This document shows, piece after piece, positions 34,946 through 48,256 of a stretch of DNA of 64,000 nucleotides. The DNA is from Takakia lepidozioides (taxonomy: Eukaryota > Streptophyta > Takakiopsida > Takakiales > Takakiaceae). The stretch's first letter is position 1. The number at the start of each line of letters is the position of its first letter. The stretch lies in assembly GCA_030704615.1 (NCBI GenBank), contig CM060731.1, positions 16,864,001-16,928,000 on the forward strand, given 5' to 3'. The notes under the pieces were generated by a model. It was not told where the DNA came from and made no database searches. It saw nothing but the letters and a program-made list of their open reading frames with translations. Made by a program: the position numbers and the translations under genes.

Positions 34946-37496
34946 CTACTGCTCCTTCCATATACGGCCAGTGACTCGGAGCTTAAGTTCTTTTCGATCA
35001 CCACCTGAGAAGAAAAGCGCCATGTTTCTCTGAATAATTAGTCCGTCATGACTATCCCGCACTTTGCGGTGACTGTCGCGAATGCTGCGTGGCACTCCCT
35101 GCCAGATCAACTTCCGCCCATTTGCCCCCACCTCTAGGCTGTAACTGAAATTTTTTGCCTCATTGTCATCCCCCATGAAGCGTAGAAACGCCATGTACAC
35201 AGGCGCCATGCCAAGCTGGAACGCCTCAAAATGCAGGCAGAAATGCTGCCCAAAACAGTTGAACACCTGAGTATGCAGTCCACCAAAGTTAGAGCGTGTG
35301 GAGCACCTTCATACCTGATCCAAGGGCAGTCACAGCCACTTGGAACAGAGTGTAAGAATTTTAGGCATTTGGTATCTACTTGCACAAGGCTCGGGAAAAG
35401 AACTAGAAACCTACTAAACAACCATCTCGCGCCTCATGATTCTCCCTGTGATGCTTGGTCAATGGTTTGAGGATAGCCTCTTAACATGCAGTTCTCAGAA
35501 TCCACGAACTCAAACTACTGAAAACATAAGCGCTTAAATTACTAGTATCATCTACTGCACATGTATCACCCTAGATGGTGCAGGCATACATTACACTTCA
35601 AAGGTTAAATTTATCCACCCCTTAACTGGTCAATGTGGGGCTTTACCATGAAATGGACAGGACAAATGCTGCTGCAAATGCATCTCAACAAGGCTAATTT
35701 GATCACTTCCCTAAATTTCTTGGTAACAAATGGATATGAGCCGAATAATATTAGGTGAAGGAGAATGGCATAAAAACACAAAAACAAGTACTGAAGATCC
35801 TCCTCACAAAAAGGCTCCAGCACAAAAGCTGTAGCCATGTCTCCCTCCCTTCTCTCCAGCTTACCGTTAGCATCCAAGTCGCGTTCTCGACCTCCTGGGG
35901 ATTTGACTTCACATAGCGATGATTAAATGTTTGTCCATTGTGCATATCCACTTTGTGCTCATCCCGCAGATGGGCCACAAGACACGCAATGTCACCAGTT
36001 ACTGAACACTCTGACCCCGCATAGGGACAGTTGTATGGCCGGAAAATGCACTGGGCCTCATGCTTGAGTTTACTGTAGTATGGGAATATGTCCGGACATC
36101 CCAGACTTTGATATCGGCATGGAAGCTCTAGAGATTCCGCCACTTTTTCCAATGCCAAGCACCGAATGTTGCCGAGTTCATATCTGCAGGTTGGGCAGCG
36201 ATTGTGCACCCTTAGCTTGCAGCTGGAACAAAGAGTATGGCCATTGGGACACTACACACAAACAACAGAGAAAATCATGGACCAACATCAGTCAGGTTTA
36301 GATACAAATGACCAGGAGAATTGAATGTCTGACCTAAATTCACAAAGTAATATCATGTTAAAAGTAGGCCACCATTAGCTACATCCACACATAATATATG
36401 AAAGCAATTAAGACGACCAAGACTCATGAATCAAGAGAAGACAAAAAACTTGAAGAGACTTTCATACAGTCGTCAAGAAGATTTATAGACCTTCCAACTT
36501 TTTCTTTGGTGTGCCCTACGACTATGCAAATACTCGTTTGCTGGCCTGATTTGGCATTTTTTTTCATGAAGACATCCGACGGCTTAAAAATGCATGAACA
36601 GTTAAGTTTGTTCCTTTCAGCCTCATGACCTTCATAGTGACATTGCTATCTGTGAAGGTTATTTTGCCAACTGATGCAGCCGACAGGCTCAACTTACAAA
36701 GAAACAATCTTTGCCGAGTTTGAACCCCAGAACTGTGGTGCCAATGCTTGGATCAGTCCACAAATACTGGCAGATATACAATTGTCTTCCCAAGTATGAG
36801 ATCGATACACAAAAAGATGTCCTCAGTAACCTCTACCCATGGTTGTGAAAGTCCTAAAAGCCAGGACAATGGGGAAGGGTAACAGGAGCAGGGCCACAAG
36901 GACCCTCCATCTGTGAAACCTACATTGGAGCATAAGATTGACTCTGGTCCTTCAGATTTCATCATAGCTTTCTGGCCTAAATCAGTAAAGGGTAGCCTCA
37001 GACATCCCCCCAAAAGCAATACCACTATCCTCTGATTTTCTCCATTTCTGAAACTGCGCAAGAGGTACAGCTTTTTCTAGTTTGCGAGAAGAGCCTTCCA
37101 TCCCGTATCATCGGGCGTTGCACAGCATTAGAGAAGTACACGCACCATGATGCCCCATTTGGCACAAGAGATCTACTTCCCTGCGGATCACCTTATTACT
37201 TTCCAAACTTCCATCAAGAAATACTCTTATCCTTTGCCTATCCTACTAAACTGCAGAATGAGTGACAGATGATGACTACATACCTGATGAATGGGGGGAT
37301 ACATAGAGTTAGTGCATACTGGACATTCCAGCAGCTCATGGACACTGCTTGCTGGAGCACCACCTGCTTTCCGTGTGATTGCCAATGGGGTCTTCGAAAG
37401 AGAGGCCAATTCTGTTTCAGACTCTGTGGTTGAAGGTGTGTCCCCCTCCCGCATGGGCGATTCAGGAACCTCCAATTTCACATTTCCAGGTGCCAT
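34946..37496 (-). CDS. SINAT-type RING-HC E3 ubiquitin ligase (SEVEN IN ABSENTIA family)
   Basis: SINAT proteins ubiquitinate targets such as ATG6/ATG13 and transcription factors, often as dimers. Three exons on the minus strand join in phase 0: 37496-37284, 36251-35865 and 35266-34946. The product is 306 aa, normal for the family. ATG at 37496 gives MAPGNVKLEVPESP; an upstream in-frame ATG (37619) would add an uncharacteristic 41 residues. The RING lies at about residues 58-93, with C58, C61, C72, H76, C79, C82, C90 and C93 all present. SINA zinc fingers follow at about 112-165 (CRYQSLGCPDIFPYYSKLKH...C). The TRAF-like substrate-binding domain runs from about 190 to the end (FNCFGQHFCLHFEAFQLG). 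The acidic, Ser/Thr-rich N-terminus is typical. Introns are 1.0 and 0.6 kb. The gene appears intact. Confidence 0.96.
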
Positions 37497-40400
37497 CACG
37501 ACCTTGTCTCTCCACCCAAGCTGAAGTTCCCTCCCTTTTACTATCCGTAATTTGAGTGCAAAGCCCAATGGACCCCAAATTTTCTCTGTTGAGCACCTAG
37601 AGCACCCACGGATTGGCAAAACTGTCGAGGTGGAATCTCACCACCGAACTTGAGGATTTCAGATTGGCAAACTCTGACAGAAGCACCCTGAATCACCCAG
37701 CATAACCTGGTAGTCCCCAGATACATATGTCAGTATTGGACGACATTGCATAATGGTATCCTTGTTTTCTTCCAAAATCGCTACCTCTCATAACATTGCT
37801 GAAGTAAAAGAGAGTGGGTAGCTTTACAGCTCATCTATATCTGCGATGTTATTCCAAAGAAAGCTGTCTCACGTTTTCACTGAACGGAAGTGTAAATGTG
37901 AGTCTTAATATGCATTCAAAAGGGCACCCCTTATTGAGCTCCAATAATTAGTGAGCATTGTCCAAGAAGCAGCTTCGCTAACTCTACCCAACCGTGTTCA
38001 CAAGGACGGAGAAGGCTAATCAGAAATACTAAGAACTTAAATCTCCCTGCCGGAAAATTTGCACACATGCAGACATACCCCTCCAAAACTTAATTATGCC
38101 CTCAGAATTGTTCGGCCGCTGTTGTTAGTCCTCAATTCAATTGCTATTCCGCTTCTGTAAGTCAGGTTAAAGTTCAGTTGCTTCTTCAACTTCGGGATAC
38201 CCTTGACGACATCACCCTGCTCTGGTCACCCCTCACTGGGATTACATAGACGTCTGTCTTATACTCCTCTCAAATACAGTCTACCCTCATATATACCAGC
38301 CTTCTTCTCCTCAGGCAGCCTCACACAACCTCGATCCTCACTCGGGACTGTAACTCATCCACAAGGTTGCCGACCTTCAAGCGTCAAACAGGTAGAAACA
38401 CCATTCTTGGCGATGCAAAAACAGCGCGTCCCTGCTTCCATGTTTGCAGCCTCCTGCCCTCCATTCTAGCTGGGCAGGCACCTCATCTGACGCAATAAAC
38501 AACGTAAGACCTCGGCTCCAACATACTACGAATGCCTGTCTGATACTCGCTCCTTCGCTTCTCCTACTCGATCTACCCTCATCTTCTTTCCAGCCTTCCG
38601 GCGCCTTTACTCCACACGTTCCGAGCTAAACGACATACCTTTATTGTCTACACTAAACTGTCACTCCCAAACAAACAGACTCTCTTCCCGCTGATCCAGG
38701 AACCCTCTGCAGGTACAGACAATCTCCTCCTGCGCAGATGTCAGACAGCAGCAAGCATTAGCGCTCACCGACCGCAGCCTTCTCACCTCGACTTTGCTCG
38801 GCGTTGCTAGGGCAGCGTGGAGGCACAGCGAAGAGTGCACGACGATGTGTGATGCGGTCGGAGGCGTTGCGGAAAGACGAGCTCACATGTCGGCCGTCCT
38901 CTCACACGTTTTCAACGCTTTTCCACGCATTACAAAATTGTTTCTCTACCAAAGCTCCTCAACGGATTTGTGGGCTGTCAGATTCCCCGCCCTAAATGCA
39001 ATCATCACTGCCGCGTCGTCCCAGGAATCAAATTACGAGATGATTCCAAGAAGCAAAACGCTACACGATTCATTCACTGCCCATCAATCCCTCGAACCGT
39101 CAACAACTTGCGTGCCGAGATTATTATGTCGTACCCCGATTTGTCGCAGCCAATGTGGATCCATCCAACCACCCAACAAACCAACCAATGATTGAATCGA
39201 AAAGCAGACACCGAGTTTCTGAGTTACTAAATCGTGGGTTCGTTAATCTCGCTGCAGAGCGATCCAGCTTCAGAAGAGGAAGCAGAAGATCGACTGCGAG
39301 ATGTTTTGCTGCTCTAAATGCTGAGCTGTACCCCCAAGAATGAAGAAGCTTTCTTCACGGACGATGTTGCGGAGCTCGGCCCTAAGGGTGCGTGTTTCGC
39401 TTATCGTCAGCGGGGAATGTTCATTTGAGTAGTAGAAAGACCGCGTTATCTGCTAGGAGTATTGGTGTTGGGTTATTATCGATGCATTCTGTGGGAGGAG
39501 GTGCAGTTGTTCCCGTTCGGCAGCTGCCATGGTAGAAACCTCTGCCCCATCTCCGATTTGTGGGCTGTCGTAAATCACTGTTCCTCGTGAAAGGCTGGAT
39601 TTGGATGGGTGCGTGTTACTAACGTCAGTCATCCTCGCATTTGTATGTTACTGAGCAGCAGTACAAATGCAGAGTGGTCAACCTGACAGAGGACTGCTTG
39701 CTTGCACCAAAGCAGCGGAGGCGCATGCTGCCGCCTTGAGAGGAGAATCTGCGCACACCCGCCTAGGCAAAGGTATTTCGAGATGGTTGTCTGAATCATT
39801 CTGCGTTGTCTGCGTGCTGAAATGTTAGCCTGATTGGTCATACACTTGCAATTAGGTGCATACGCAACCTTTGGACTCATGCAAATCGTTATTGATGCAA
39901 ATTGACCTGGAGCTATTGATAATGATCAGTATGCGCAAGATCAGCTTCTTCTACATAGTTTGCTTCTCTAGGGGTGTGGAGGACCTGGCTTGATGGTGTC
40001 TTTAAGCTGGTTGATTCTGATATGTCAAAAGACCTTTTTAGAGGTTGAAGTGTTCTTTCTTTGTTCTCCAGAGAAGCTGACGTTGTAAATAGACTTGGCT
40101 AACAGATACTAGGATATATTAGTATGTTGGTCATTAACATACATGTATTTGTTCTCTCAATTTGTTCTCTCAAGTGCTCTCTCAAGTGAAATTCACCTTT
40201 TTGATACTATCATGGCTTGCAATTCCATGTCTTGTCCAGTACTAAATCCACAATGGTTCTAGTAGGGTAGCTTGGGTGGAGCTTCTTTTAAGTATTAGAC
40301 AGTGCTTTGGCAGCTGCTAATTGCGACAACGTCAACCCCTCAGGTTTGTGTAAGAAAGTTGAGCCTCTATCATAGTACATATTCAGGTTTTCATAACCAA

Positions 40401-40918
40401 CACTTGCTGTGACACAAGAAGAAGAGGAGGCGTTTGCAGTCTCCCCAGATTTGGAATCTAGGCTATGTAATAGATGGAATCTCCATTCAACCATTCCCAC
40501 CTTATGTACTGGTGAATGTTGCAGAAAAGCACTGCCTTAAGTGGAATGATGCTGACTGACTGATAGGTTTAACAGCTAAGGACATCACCAGAGGAGTGGC
40601 TGGCAGTTGTTTGTGTGGTTCCCTGGCTGAGCCTTGGGGGCTCTCGGTCCGAAGGAGGGCAGGCTGGCTCTATACCGGGAAGAACTGATTCTTCTGTCTA
40701 GCCTTAGTCATGGTGACTGGGACATGTCTACATTATGGAACTTATTGATGCCATCAGATTCCTCCCGTAAGTGTCTACCAAAACATGTCCCCTCACTTCA
40801 AGCCTGCTTATCAAGAAAGAGATCTGATTATTTTCTGTCTGCAGCTGTGTAGACTGTCTTCAGTTTGAGTTAGCCTTTCGCACTATAGTACATTGGTCCA
40901 CTTAAAATTCTTCAGGAT

Positions 40919-40946
40919 TGTCGTCGTCGTCGTCGTCGTTGTTGTT
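40919..40946 (+). repeat. (GTC)n/(GTT)n microsatellite
   Basis: The sequence is TGTCGTCGTCGTCGTCGTCG followed by TTGTTGTT. No open frame of interest spans it. Confidence 0.9.
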
Positions 40947-43374
40947 ACCATCCAACTACTGTGAAACAGTCTTTAAAAGAACATGCCACAAGCTATCCAA
41001 GTGTTGAGTTTATCCAGGAGAGTGGGGATAAAAACTCTAGCTACCAGAGTCTGACTGAAATGTGCGATGTGGGATGCAGCACATTTGAGCACCAACATTT
41101 AATGATTATGGGGGTGCTTTGGGACCCTGTGAATAATGAAAGTCAGCACTGCTGTACGGTTGAAAGCTCTCGTAAGTCTCTTGCTGTGTGGCCGGTTTTG
41201 TCTGTTTATATGTCATTTCGGTTGTGCCACCCGTACTTCAAATTTATATCTTTAGCTGTGATATGGAGGTCCCATGTGTTCAGAGATTCACTGCTATCAT
41301 GGTAACCGGGAAATCTTTGCTTGATCAGTGGGCAGCCATGTCAAGGGGAGATATACAAGGTCTAGGGAGTAATTTGAGTATTAGTGTTGAAGGCGAAGAC
41401 TGTTGAAGGACTTCAGAAAGATGGCAGGTGGGGAATGTGGAGTTGGAATTGAAGCACAGCAAGTGCTGCCAGCACTTATGACCCTGGTTCAGATCCAAAT
41501 CTTCTTGTCAAGCATGCTGGCATCAGTATTTGCTCAGCATTTCAAGGATAAAGTGGTACCAATCCTCTCCCGCCATTTCTCTTGTCTGTGCACATGATCA
41601 TGTGAGTGAGTGCAAGAGAGGATGTGCTCACTCACTGACTGTTCCTTCTGGAGGTTTTGTACAATTCTATGCCCTAACAGTCTTTTAGAGCCAAGGACAA
41701 TCCGGGAATCAAGTGTGGTGTAACTCTGGTATAGATAATGGTACAAAACACAATGTTGATTCCAGACACTTCTTTTTTGCCTTTGATCTGCCATAAATGT
41801 CACTGCCCAGGCAATGGCTGTCAGCAAGTGAGAGAGATAGAAAGAAAGACAGAACTCCATAACATCCACAGGGGTCTGGTGATGAAGTTGAGCGACAAGA
41901 AGCCACTTCAGAAAACAGCATATAACAGTCAAAGAAAGAGGAACAAGAAAGGGTGTTCTGCTCACTGCCCCAGCTCTTCCAGAGCCAAAAGCCTCCTTTC
42001 AAACTGCTGCTTTAGGAATATGACATCAACATCATCACCTCACAAAGGTCTTTCATCTCAGGCTACATACTGGTCCTGGTCGAGGTCTGCATTGTACTTT
42101 TTCAGAGACATTTTAGTTGTGGCTCAAAGGTACTTGTTTTGTGCATGCCAGAGCTTTCATAGTGAATTTGGGCGACATGCTTGAGCGTTGGAGCAATGGC
42201 CTATTTCGGTAACTCTTTCACCACCTCCATGTCACCTCCTGGATATTTTAAATTTGAAACTGTTTTCCTCTCACCTTGGTAACAGCTGAAAAACTACATA
42301 GATCAGTATGATACTTGTTGGGGTTGAATTGGGTAGGTGGACAGTTGCCATGAGTATAGACACTTCCCATCTGATGTTACTGAGTTCAACTTTCATCGAG
42401 TGCTCAACCCGGGCATGGAGCGATATTCAGTAAGCTGATTTGTTTGGTGTAGTAGATCCTCCCTCCCTTGGAGCTTCGGGTTTCTCTTAATGAACTCATC
42501 TCATTGGCCAGCCCAGGCTTCTTCTCAATTGAGCATCTTACAAGGAGTGTTGCCAACACAGTGGGAGCTGCATGGCTGGGTTGGTAAGCTCCCCACATAT
42601 GACCCAGTGATCAGGATGCCCTTGTCCAGATATAGGTAGTCCTGGTTTCAAACCTACATATTCCCATGCTGAAGGTCATTCAGTGAGCTCCACCCAACCT
42701 GCTATCCCTGTATTTACAGTGCCAATTCTGCCAGAAGAAAGTTAAAGCCCTGTCCTCAATTTATCAAACAAAACAAACCAAAGTATCTTGCTTAATATAT
42801 TGACATGCTATCGCGCAATGATTTTGGTTCAAACAAGGATGACCATATATGTATCTGGAAATGTCCGAAACAATTTAGGATTAAATTCAGTTTCTCTCTA
42901 TTATGCTCTTTTCTTTCCCAATCTTCCATACCCATGGCATCATCTCAATGAGCTTAATTGATAGTTTACAAACTGAATGTATTTGAAACATGATATAGTG
43001 AGCATCACACAATGCAAGAGTGAGTAGATGGGCTCCCATATTAGCACTGAGGATACATGTACAAACGAGGGAGTGATTCAAGCCCTTCAAGTTTTGAAGC
43101 CTTTATGTGTCGCTCTATACTCCCAAAACCCTCTCCATATACAAACATGATATGTAACCAACAAATTTCACGCTTCCCCTTCCTTGCCAGTTCTCTCTCT
43201 GGATATACCTGGGAGATATGAAGGGTTCTAGAAGGTAAGGTGGACGTACTTGGGGGGTTCTCATCTGAGAAACAGGTTGGAAGGCACTCCACCACAGTCG
43301 AAATTTGGCTCAAAGAATAATGGGATCTGCGAACCCAAACACAAAAATCAGATATCCTTGGGAGCTATTGGTCA

Positions 43375-43446
43375 ATGCAGACTGGGTTTGAACCCCGAAC
43401 CACCAAGGTGACACACTGTGCACTTACGCGCTGAGCTACCAGCCGA
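43375..43446 (-). repeat. tRNA-related sequence (probable SINE head or tRNA pseudogene)
   Basis: On the minus strand GGCTGGTAGCTCAGCGCGTA fits the RNA polymerase III A-box pattern, and GGGGTTCAAACCC about 35 bases later fits the B box. The acceptor stem does not pair, the D-stem pairs poorly, and the T-stem has only two or three pairs, so it is not a functional tRNA. A second B-box-like GGGTTCGAGCC lies on the plus strand at about 43481. This is typical of tRNA-derived SINEs, but no body or tail could be delimited. Confidence 0.5.
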
Positions 43447-44062
43447 TGTGCATATTACTAAGAGATTAAACCCTGGGTTCGAGCCATCCCGCTTATAACT
43501 AATGACGCATACTGTTTCGCAATGTCCTATTGCATTAAGGTGATATGTGCTAGCGGAACATGCGTAGTAGATAGCTGTTGGTGTTGAAAGTAAGGAGATT
43601 TGAACACAAGGACGTCCGAAGTCTGAGGGGGTTTGAAGTTTGAACTGATCGAGACATCGATGTGACAAGTCCTACAGCTCAAGGCTCCGTGACCGTCGGA
43701 TGCTGACTAGTACTCGCATATCGTGGCTGTCCATAATGGCGGGCGCGCCATGACCCCCAATTCAAAAAGGTGGTCGATCTACTATAGTAAGCGAGTTTAG
43801 TAAGTCAGTTACCAAGGTTAAGTTCGAGGGCTGCGTGAAGGTTCTTCTGCTTATAAAGGATTCTTCGCTGCTTGAGAGGCATTTGCTGTTGCTGGAGAAT
43901 GCTGTTGCTGAGAGGAGTATAGAGAGAGCGAGAGAGCCCTGGTGTTCTTGAGCAAGGGATCTGCTGTGTCGACAGAGATCAGTTCGTGATTTCCCTGCTC
44001 AGAGGGGGAGAGGTGCTTCTTGGTTTAATGCTCTAGGCTGGCTAGTAGGCACCAGGTCAGAA

Positions 44063-47000
44063 ATGATGTCGAGAAAGGCGCAATCGGTGGTGTTGAATGC
44101 CTTAGTGATCATTGCTGTATTGTCGATTGCCGAGCTACAAGGAGCGAAGGGTGAAACGCTTTTCTGCCAGACAGTGATTCGGCCTCTTGGCTATGGTTGC
44201 ACGGAGCACACGGTATATTGCGTGGATTGGTGCTTCTGTCTAGACTAAACGTGCTCAAATCTAGTCCTGTATGCAGTATTTTTCGCTCCATCGAGAGACG
44301 CCGGAAGTCAAGATCTGAAGCCTTTCACGGGGACTTTCATTTCAATTAGAGGATAGGCCTTAGCTAAGCTTGAATTATCTGATACTCGCACTGAGATGGC
44401 CGGATAGTGCAGACACTAGATATATTTACTCGTTTGCTTGCCTACTGTAACACAGACTTGCTTTGAACAGGTTTTACAGGCCTGAACATTTGTACGTCTG
44501 AACATTCGTTTTGAACTACACTAAATTTGCCGATCTTCTCCAGCTAGAATGTCCAAGCTGTTTGTATATCGCTAGATGTGTATATAATACGGCACTGGTA
44601 AACTGATCATCTGTGACAAACAAAGAACTGCTGGGCGGGGGATGTGCAAGCTGCAGGTGCAAACAGATGACGGCTATGTGTTGCTGTTGCATCGGTTGAG
44701 CCTGAATTTAGCCAGGCAAAACAAAGGAAACAGCACCGGCTCAGGCCAGATCCTATCCTCTGCCGATCATTCTACTAACCGCCGGAAGACTGATTATGAT
44801 AATACAACGAAATCGCAATCCGGCGCTGGCGCAATGCCATTGACTGCGGCAAGCCTTGGTGGAGATCAAGCATCAACATCAGTACGTCAGCCATCTAGTA
44901 ATGACACGAAAATTAACGGACCTTCCACTGGAAATCCAGGGGTGAGTGACATTATTTATCCCATCTGAAAGTGTGCATGACGATTCATATTTTAGACCAT
45001 TTCGGCATTGCAACTTAGCTCTTACTATGCCGATAAGATAGCAGGAATTTACTGTAATTACATAATGCACTATTTGCATGTTGCGAACTGTAATGCCGAT
45101 TAGCGTGGAATGTGCTGTCAAGATGCTTGCAATCGTAGTACATGATCTCTAGACTATCTCCTACATCCATGGATTATTTTGATGTTCAGAATCTTCGTGC
45201 ACAGGCAGGGAAGGGGGCGCCAGTGCTGCTGATGCATATGGAATTTTTCAATGGCGATAGCTGGTTCATGTATGTGGACAAACAGCATAATGGCAAATTG
45301 CTGCCATTGATGCTGCTGCAGGACGGGTTCGATGTATGGGTGGGGCACCAGCGTGCCACTTTCTGGGCGCACCAAAACGTCCACCTGCAATCCACACAGC
45401 AGGTTGACTTGAGCATCATGTCCACTGTGAATTCTACGTCCGAGTCCTGAGGTGGTTTAATTAGACTTGCTCATTTTTTTTCTAGCTTCAATGAAATAAG
45501 AGGATCTAATATATACTACACCAGTGCCAGATCTTATATCTGAATGAATATTGCAATTTGGACCACACTTACAAGTATCTCACGTAGACTTGTTTGGACA
45601 TACTCGACAGCTCTCAAGGTTAGATGGTTTCGCGCCCCCTCATGAAATTTAAAAAATGTTTGCAGCATATTATCTAGATTATACGTTGTCGAAGTTCAAT
45701 CAAGGGGAGCTAGCAGATGAAAAAATTCTGTCCTTTGTACTCCTAGTTGAATAGTTCGAGATCGTTAGATTGAAGAAGGGGATGACTTTGCTAGCAGTCA
45801 CGCTGTTTTGGAGGTCCAACCCAAAATGTTCTAACAAGCACTTGAGTTCTCTTTCGAAGGTGTTTATGGCAGTTGTTTGTTCCTACGTATACAGGCCTTC
45901 TGGAATTGGACATGGGACCAGCATGCAGAGTTCGACCTTCCAGCTCAGCTTCGCAAGATCAATTCTGAGACCAACCAAACCATCCACTACGTCGGTATCT
46001 CACAGGTACAAACTCGAGCGATAATCTCATGAGTATAAATTTGGTCGGGTGTAGAGACTACTTACGATTTTAAGATCACAGCTCTCGTGTGCGATCATGG
46101 GGGGAGTCTTTTGTTTCCCCGTTCAAGGGAAAATGTGCGCGCTGCTCCACACAGTTGGTAGATCTATGCGGGGACAGGCTCGTATCAGACGCACACCTAG
46201 TCATCTCTCGTTTCTAATTTCAAGAGCTTGGGGCTCGATACCCAGGTGGTTCCGTTAACGAAGCCTTGCACGCAGAACTACGATTATGTCAGGGTTGCTT
46301 CTGTAATGCACGGAGATTCCGTCATTGACGTGATGCGAATTGATTTGAATTGTGCTGCAGGCAGCAACTGCAGGCGCTGCAGGCGCATCGCATCCAAACA
46401 CAACATTGCTGATGCGGAGCCTCACATTAATTGGGCCCACCGCATACCGGGGCAACACAAATTCTGTTCTTCTGGATTCATGGGCTTACACTTTCGGCCG
46501 GACACTAGATACGGTAGGTGGACAATGTCGATGGTGATTTGCAACATTTACATGCATTACTCTCGCAATCCTCTCGCAATCGCCTCCAGATATAATTTGG
46601 TACAGCCTAAAGTGATGGCATGGCACCGTGCAGAGATACTATGCGACAGGCTTTCAGAATGGCGCCTTCAACTATTCTTCGTGAGTATCCGACGTCTCAA
46701 AGAGACTTGTCTTACTAAGTCTTTCTTGAGCTGAGACAACGTGTAATGTGCAGCAGTTGAGAGTCTCTGATCATTTGGGTCGTGTAAAAGGTTTGGTCAC
46801 AAGTTTCTGTGCTCACACCATGGTGACATCCTAGAGGTAGCTATTCTAGAAGCTTAGATTCATCCTCTCAAACTGAGATGTTAGTTAGCACATTCAGATA
46901 TGCAGGCTCTAATGACGTGGCCTGTGCTTTTGGCGGGTTTTGCCTACTGACTCCTTAGAATAAGTTTCACATGTACATGATTTAAAATATTCTTCGAGAT

Positions 47001-48256
47001 TGGCATGTAGCACACCCGTTACGTGGTCTTGATGCGGGCGTGAACATTTGGCTGGGACAGGGAGTTTCCACCCGGACCCATACTTACCTCCGGTCCTGCT
47101 GCTGCCGCACTCAACCAAGTATCAGGTACACATCATTCCAGCTTACAGATCTGCGAGAGGCAAAGACTCTTGAACCCAGAAGTTTTCAGTAAAGAGAGGC
47201 AAACAGACAAGGACTGGTTATATGTTCTGGACAACCGGTAGCATTGAAGTGCCGGGTTATGCTTGTTCCACAGCTACCGATGCATACTTCCCCTCCAATA
47301 TAGCCCACACTGGACTTATGTATGACAAGTGCAATATTACATGTACACCTAGTACTTTTTGCAATGTCCAAACGTCCAAACCTTGACGAGTAGTTCTGGT
47401 TACGTGTGTTTCTGATAGCTCATCAGAAACTTGGACAGCTTTTTGAACATTATCCAATATTTGATCTTGAGGTTATGTCGTTATGTCCACAATGTTTGCA
47501 GGTCCTGATTGCTGTTTGGGAATAAACGCGTCCATCTCATTTGCAAACGGCTGGGATGGCACAACTTCCTTCAAGAATCTACTGCACTGGCAGCAAGGTC
47601 ATTAAACATTCCCCTCTCCAGCGCACATTTCTTGTTCACCCGGAATTAAGACGAACTGTGACCTCAACGTAATTGCCCCAGAAAATGTAACTTTACGTCA
47701 TCTCAAACTCGATCTCAAAGCTCTAAGTTGGTTTAGACTATAGAGTCGTAGATGATCCAGTAAGGATCAACTCATATAGACCGTAATGGGGAGGTATCCA
47801 AAATGTCATGTCAGATTTTAGCTCTGATGCTGGTCGATTCTAAATCAGTACAGTTTATCAAGCCCGAGCCATTGAAAAAGATTGAGATGCATACATGTAC
47901 ATGAAGACCTCACTGGTTTCCTAAATTGGTTGACTGTGTACAATATACCAGGAATACGGTCGAATCGCTGGGCCCGTTTCGACTACAGCGACCCAAGGAA
48001 GAACATAATTGCATATGGGCGGCTAACCCCACCATTGTACTATCCAGGGCTGATTCCTGCAACACTCCCAGTGCTCGTAGTCTATGGCGGTCGGGATTGG
48101 ACTGCCCCTCCACGGGGAGTGTACATATTCATGGCGCAGCTCAAGCGGCCAGCCAAATCCGTGTTCCTGCAAAACTATGCTCACTATGATCTTATCTACA
48201 GCGTGAATCGGGAGACCGATGTGTTTGCGCCCATAGTTTCATTTCTAGCTAGCTAG
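44063..48256 (+). CDS. Secreted acid lipase-like (triacylglycerol lipase) alpha/beta hydrolase
   Basis: The family hydrolyses acyl esters in the secretory or vacuolar system. Exons supported: 44063-44212, 44657-44941, 45205-45402, 45895-46005, 46361-46513, 47502-47597 and 47952-48256. The 46.5-47.5 kb interval must hold at least one exon I could not place. Residues 1-30 form a signal peptide (VVLNALVIIAVLSIAELQG). The lid motif is PLGYGCTEHTVQTDDGYVLL. Exon 4 ends YVGISQ with nucleophile Ser about 247. Exon 7 has GPDCCLG, matching the GPNCC motif. The last exon has VYGGRDW (catalytic Asp) and NYAHYDLI (catalytic His). Odd points: the usual HGL oxyanion motif reads HMEFF, the elbow reads GISQA rather than GHSQG, GNTRGT reads GHQRAT, and exon 2 carries about 55 extra Ser/Thr/Asn/Gly-rich residues. 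It could be a diverged or inactive lipase, or a pseudogene if the missing exon is lost. Confidence 0.78.

Larger units (their letters stand above)
37497..44062. other. Long spacer without a supported protein gene
   Basis: The left part (37.5-39.4 kb) is probably promoter and 5' UTR of the minus-strand SINAT-like gene. It is followed by an unexplained stretch with open frames of up to 133 codons on the plus strand (38794-39195), none with known motifs. Frames at 40961-41305 and 41403-41597 are also unrecognised and may be non-coding RNA or a fast-evolving exon. Sequence at 41820-41990 resembles retroelement tails (GAGAGAGATAGAAAGAAAGAC). A tRNA-derived sequence lies at 43.4 kb. Just before 44063 a GA-rich leader (AGAGAGCGAGAGAG) probably belongs to the lipase 5' UTR. 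Confidence 0.45.

Noticed and set aside
38794-39195. 133-codon plus-strand open frame
   Set aside because: It has no recognisable motif, overlaps other frames of similar length, lies in a GC-rich likely promoter/5' region of the SINAT-like gene, and does not chain with other exons.
46228-46734. 168-codon plus-strand open frame within the lipase locus
   Set aside because: The family-like frame here is a different one (46361-46513). The long frame reads across that exon out of register. The part near 46590-46680 might hide the missing lipase exon but did not join in phase.
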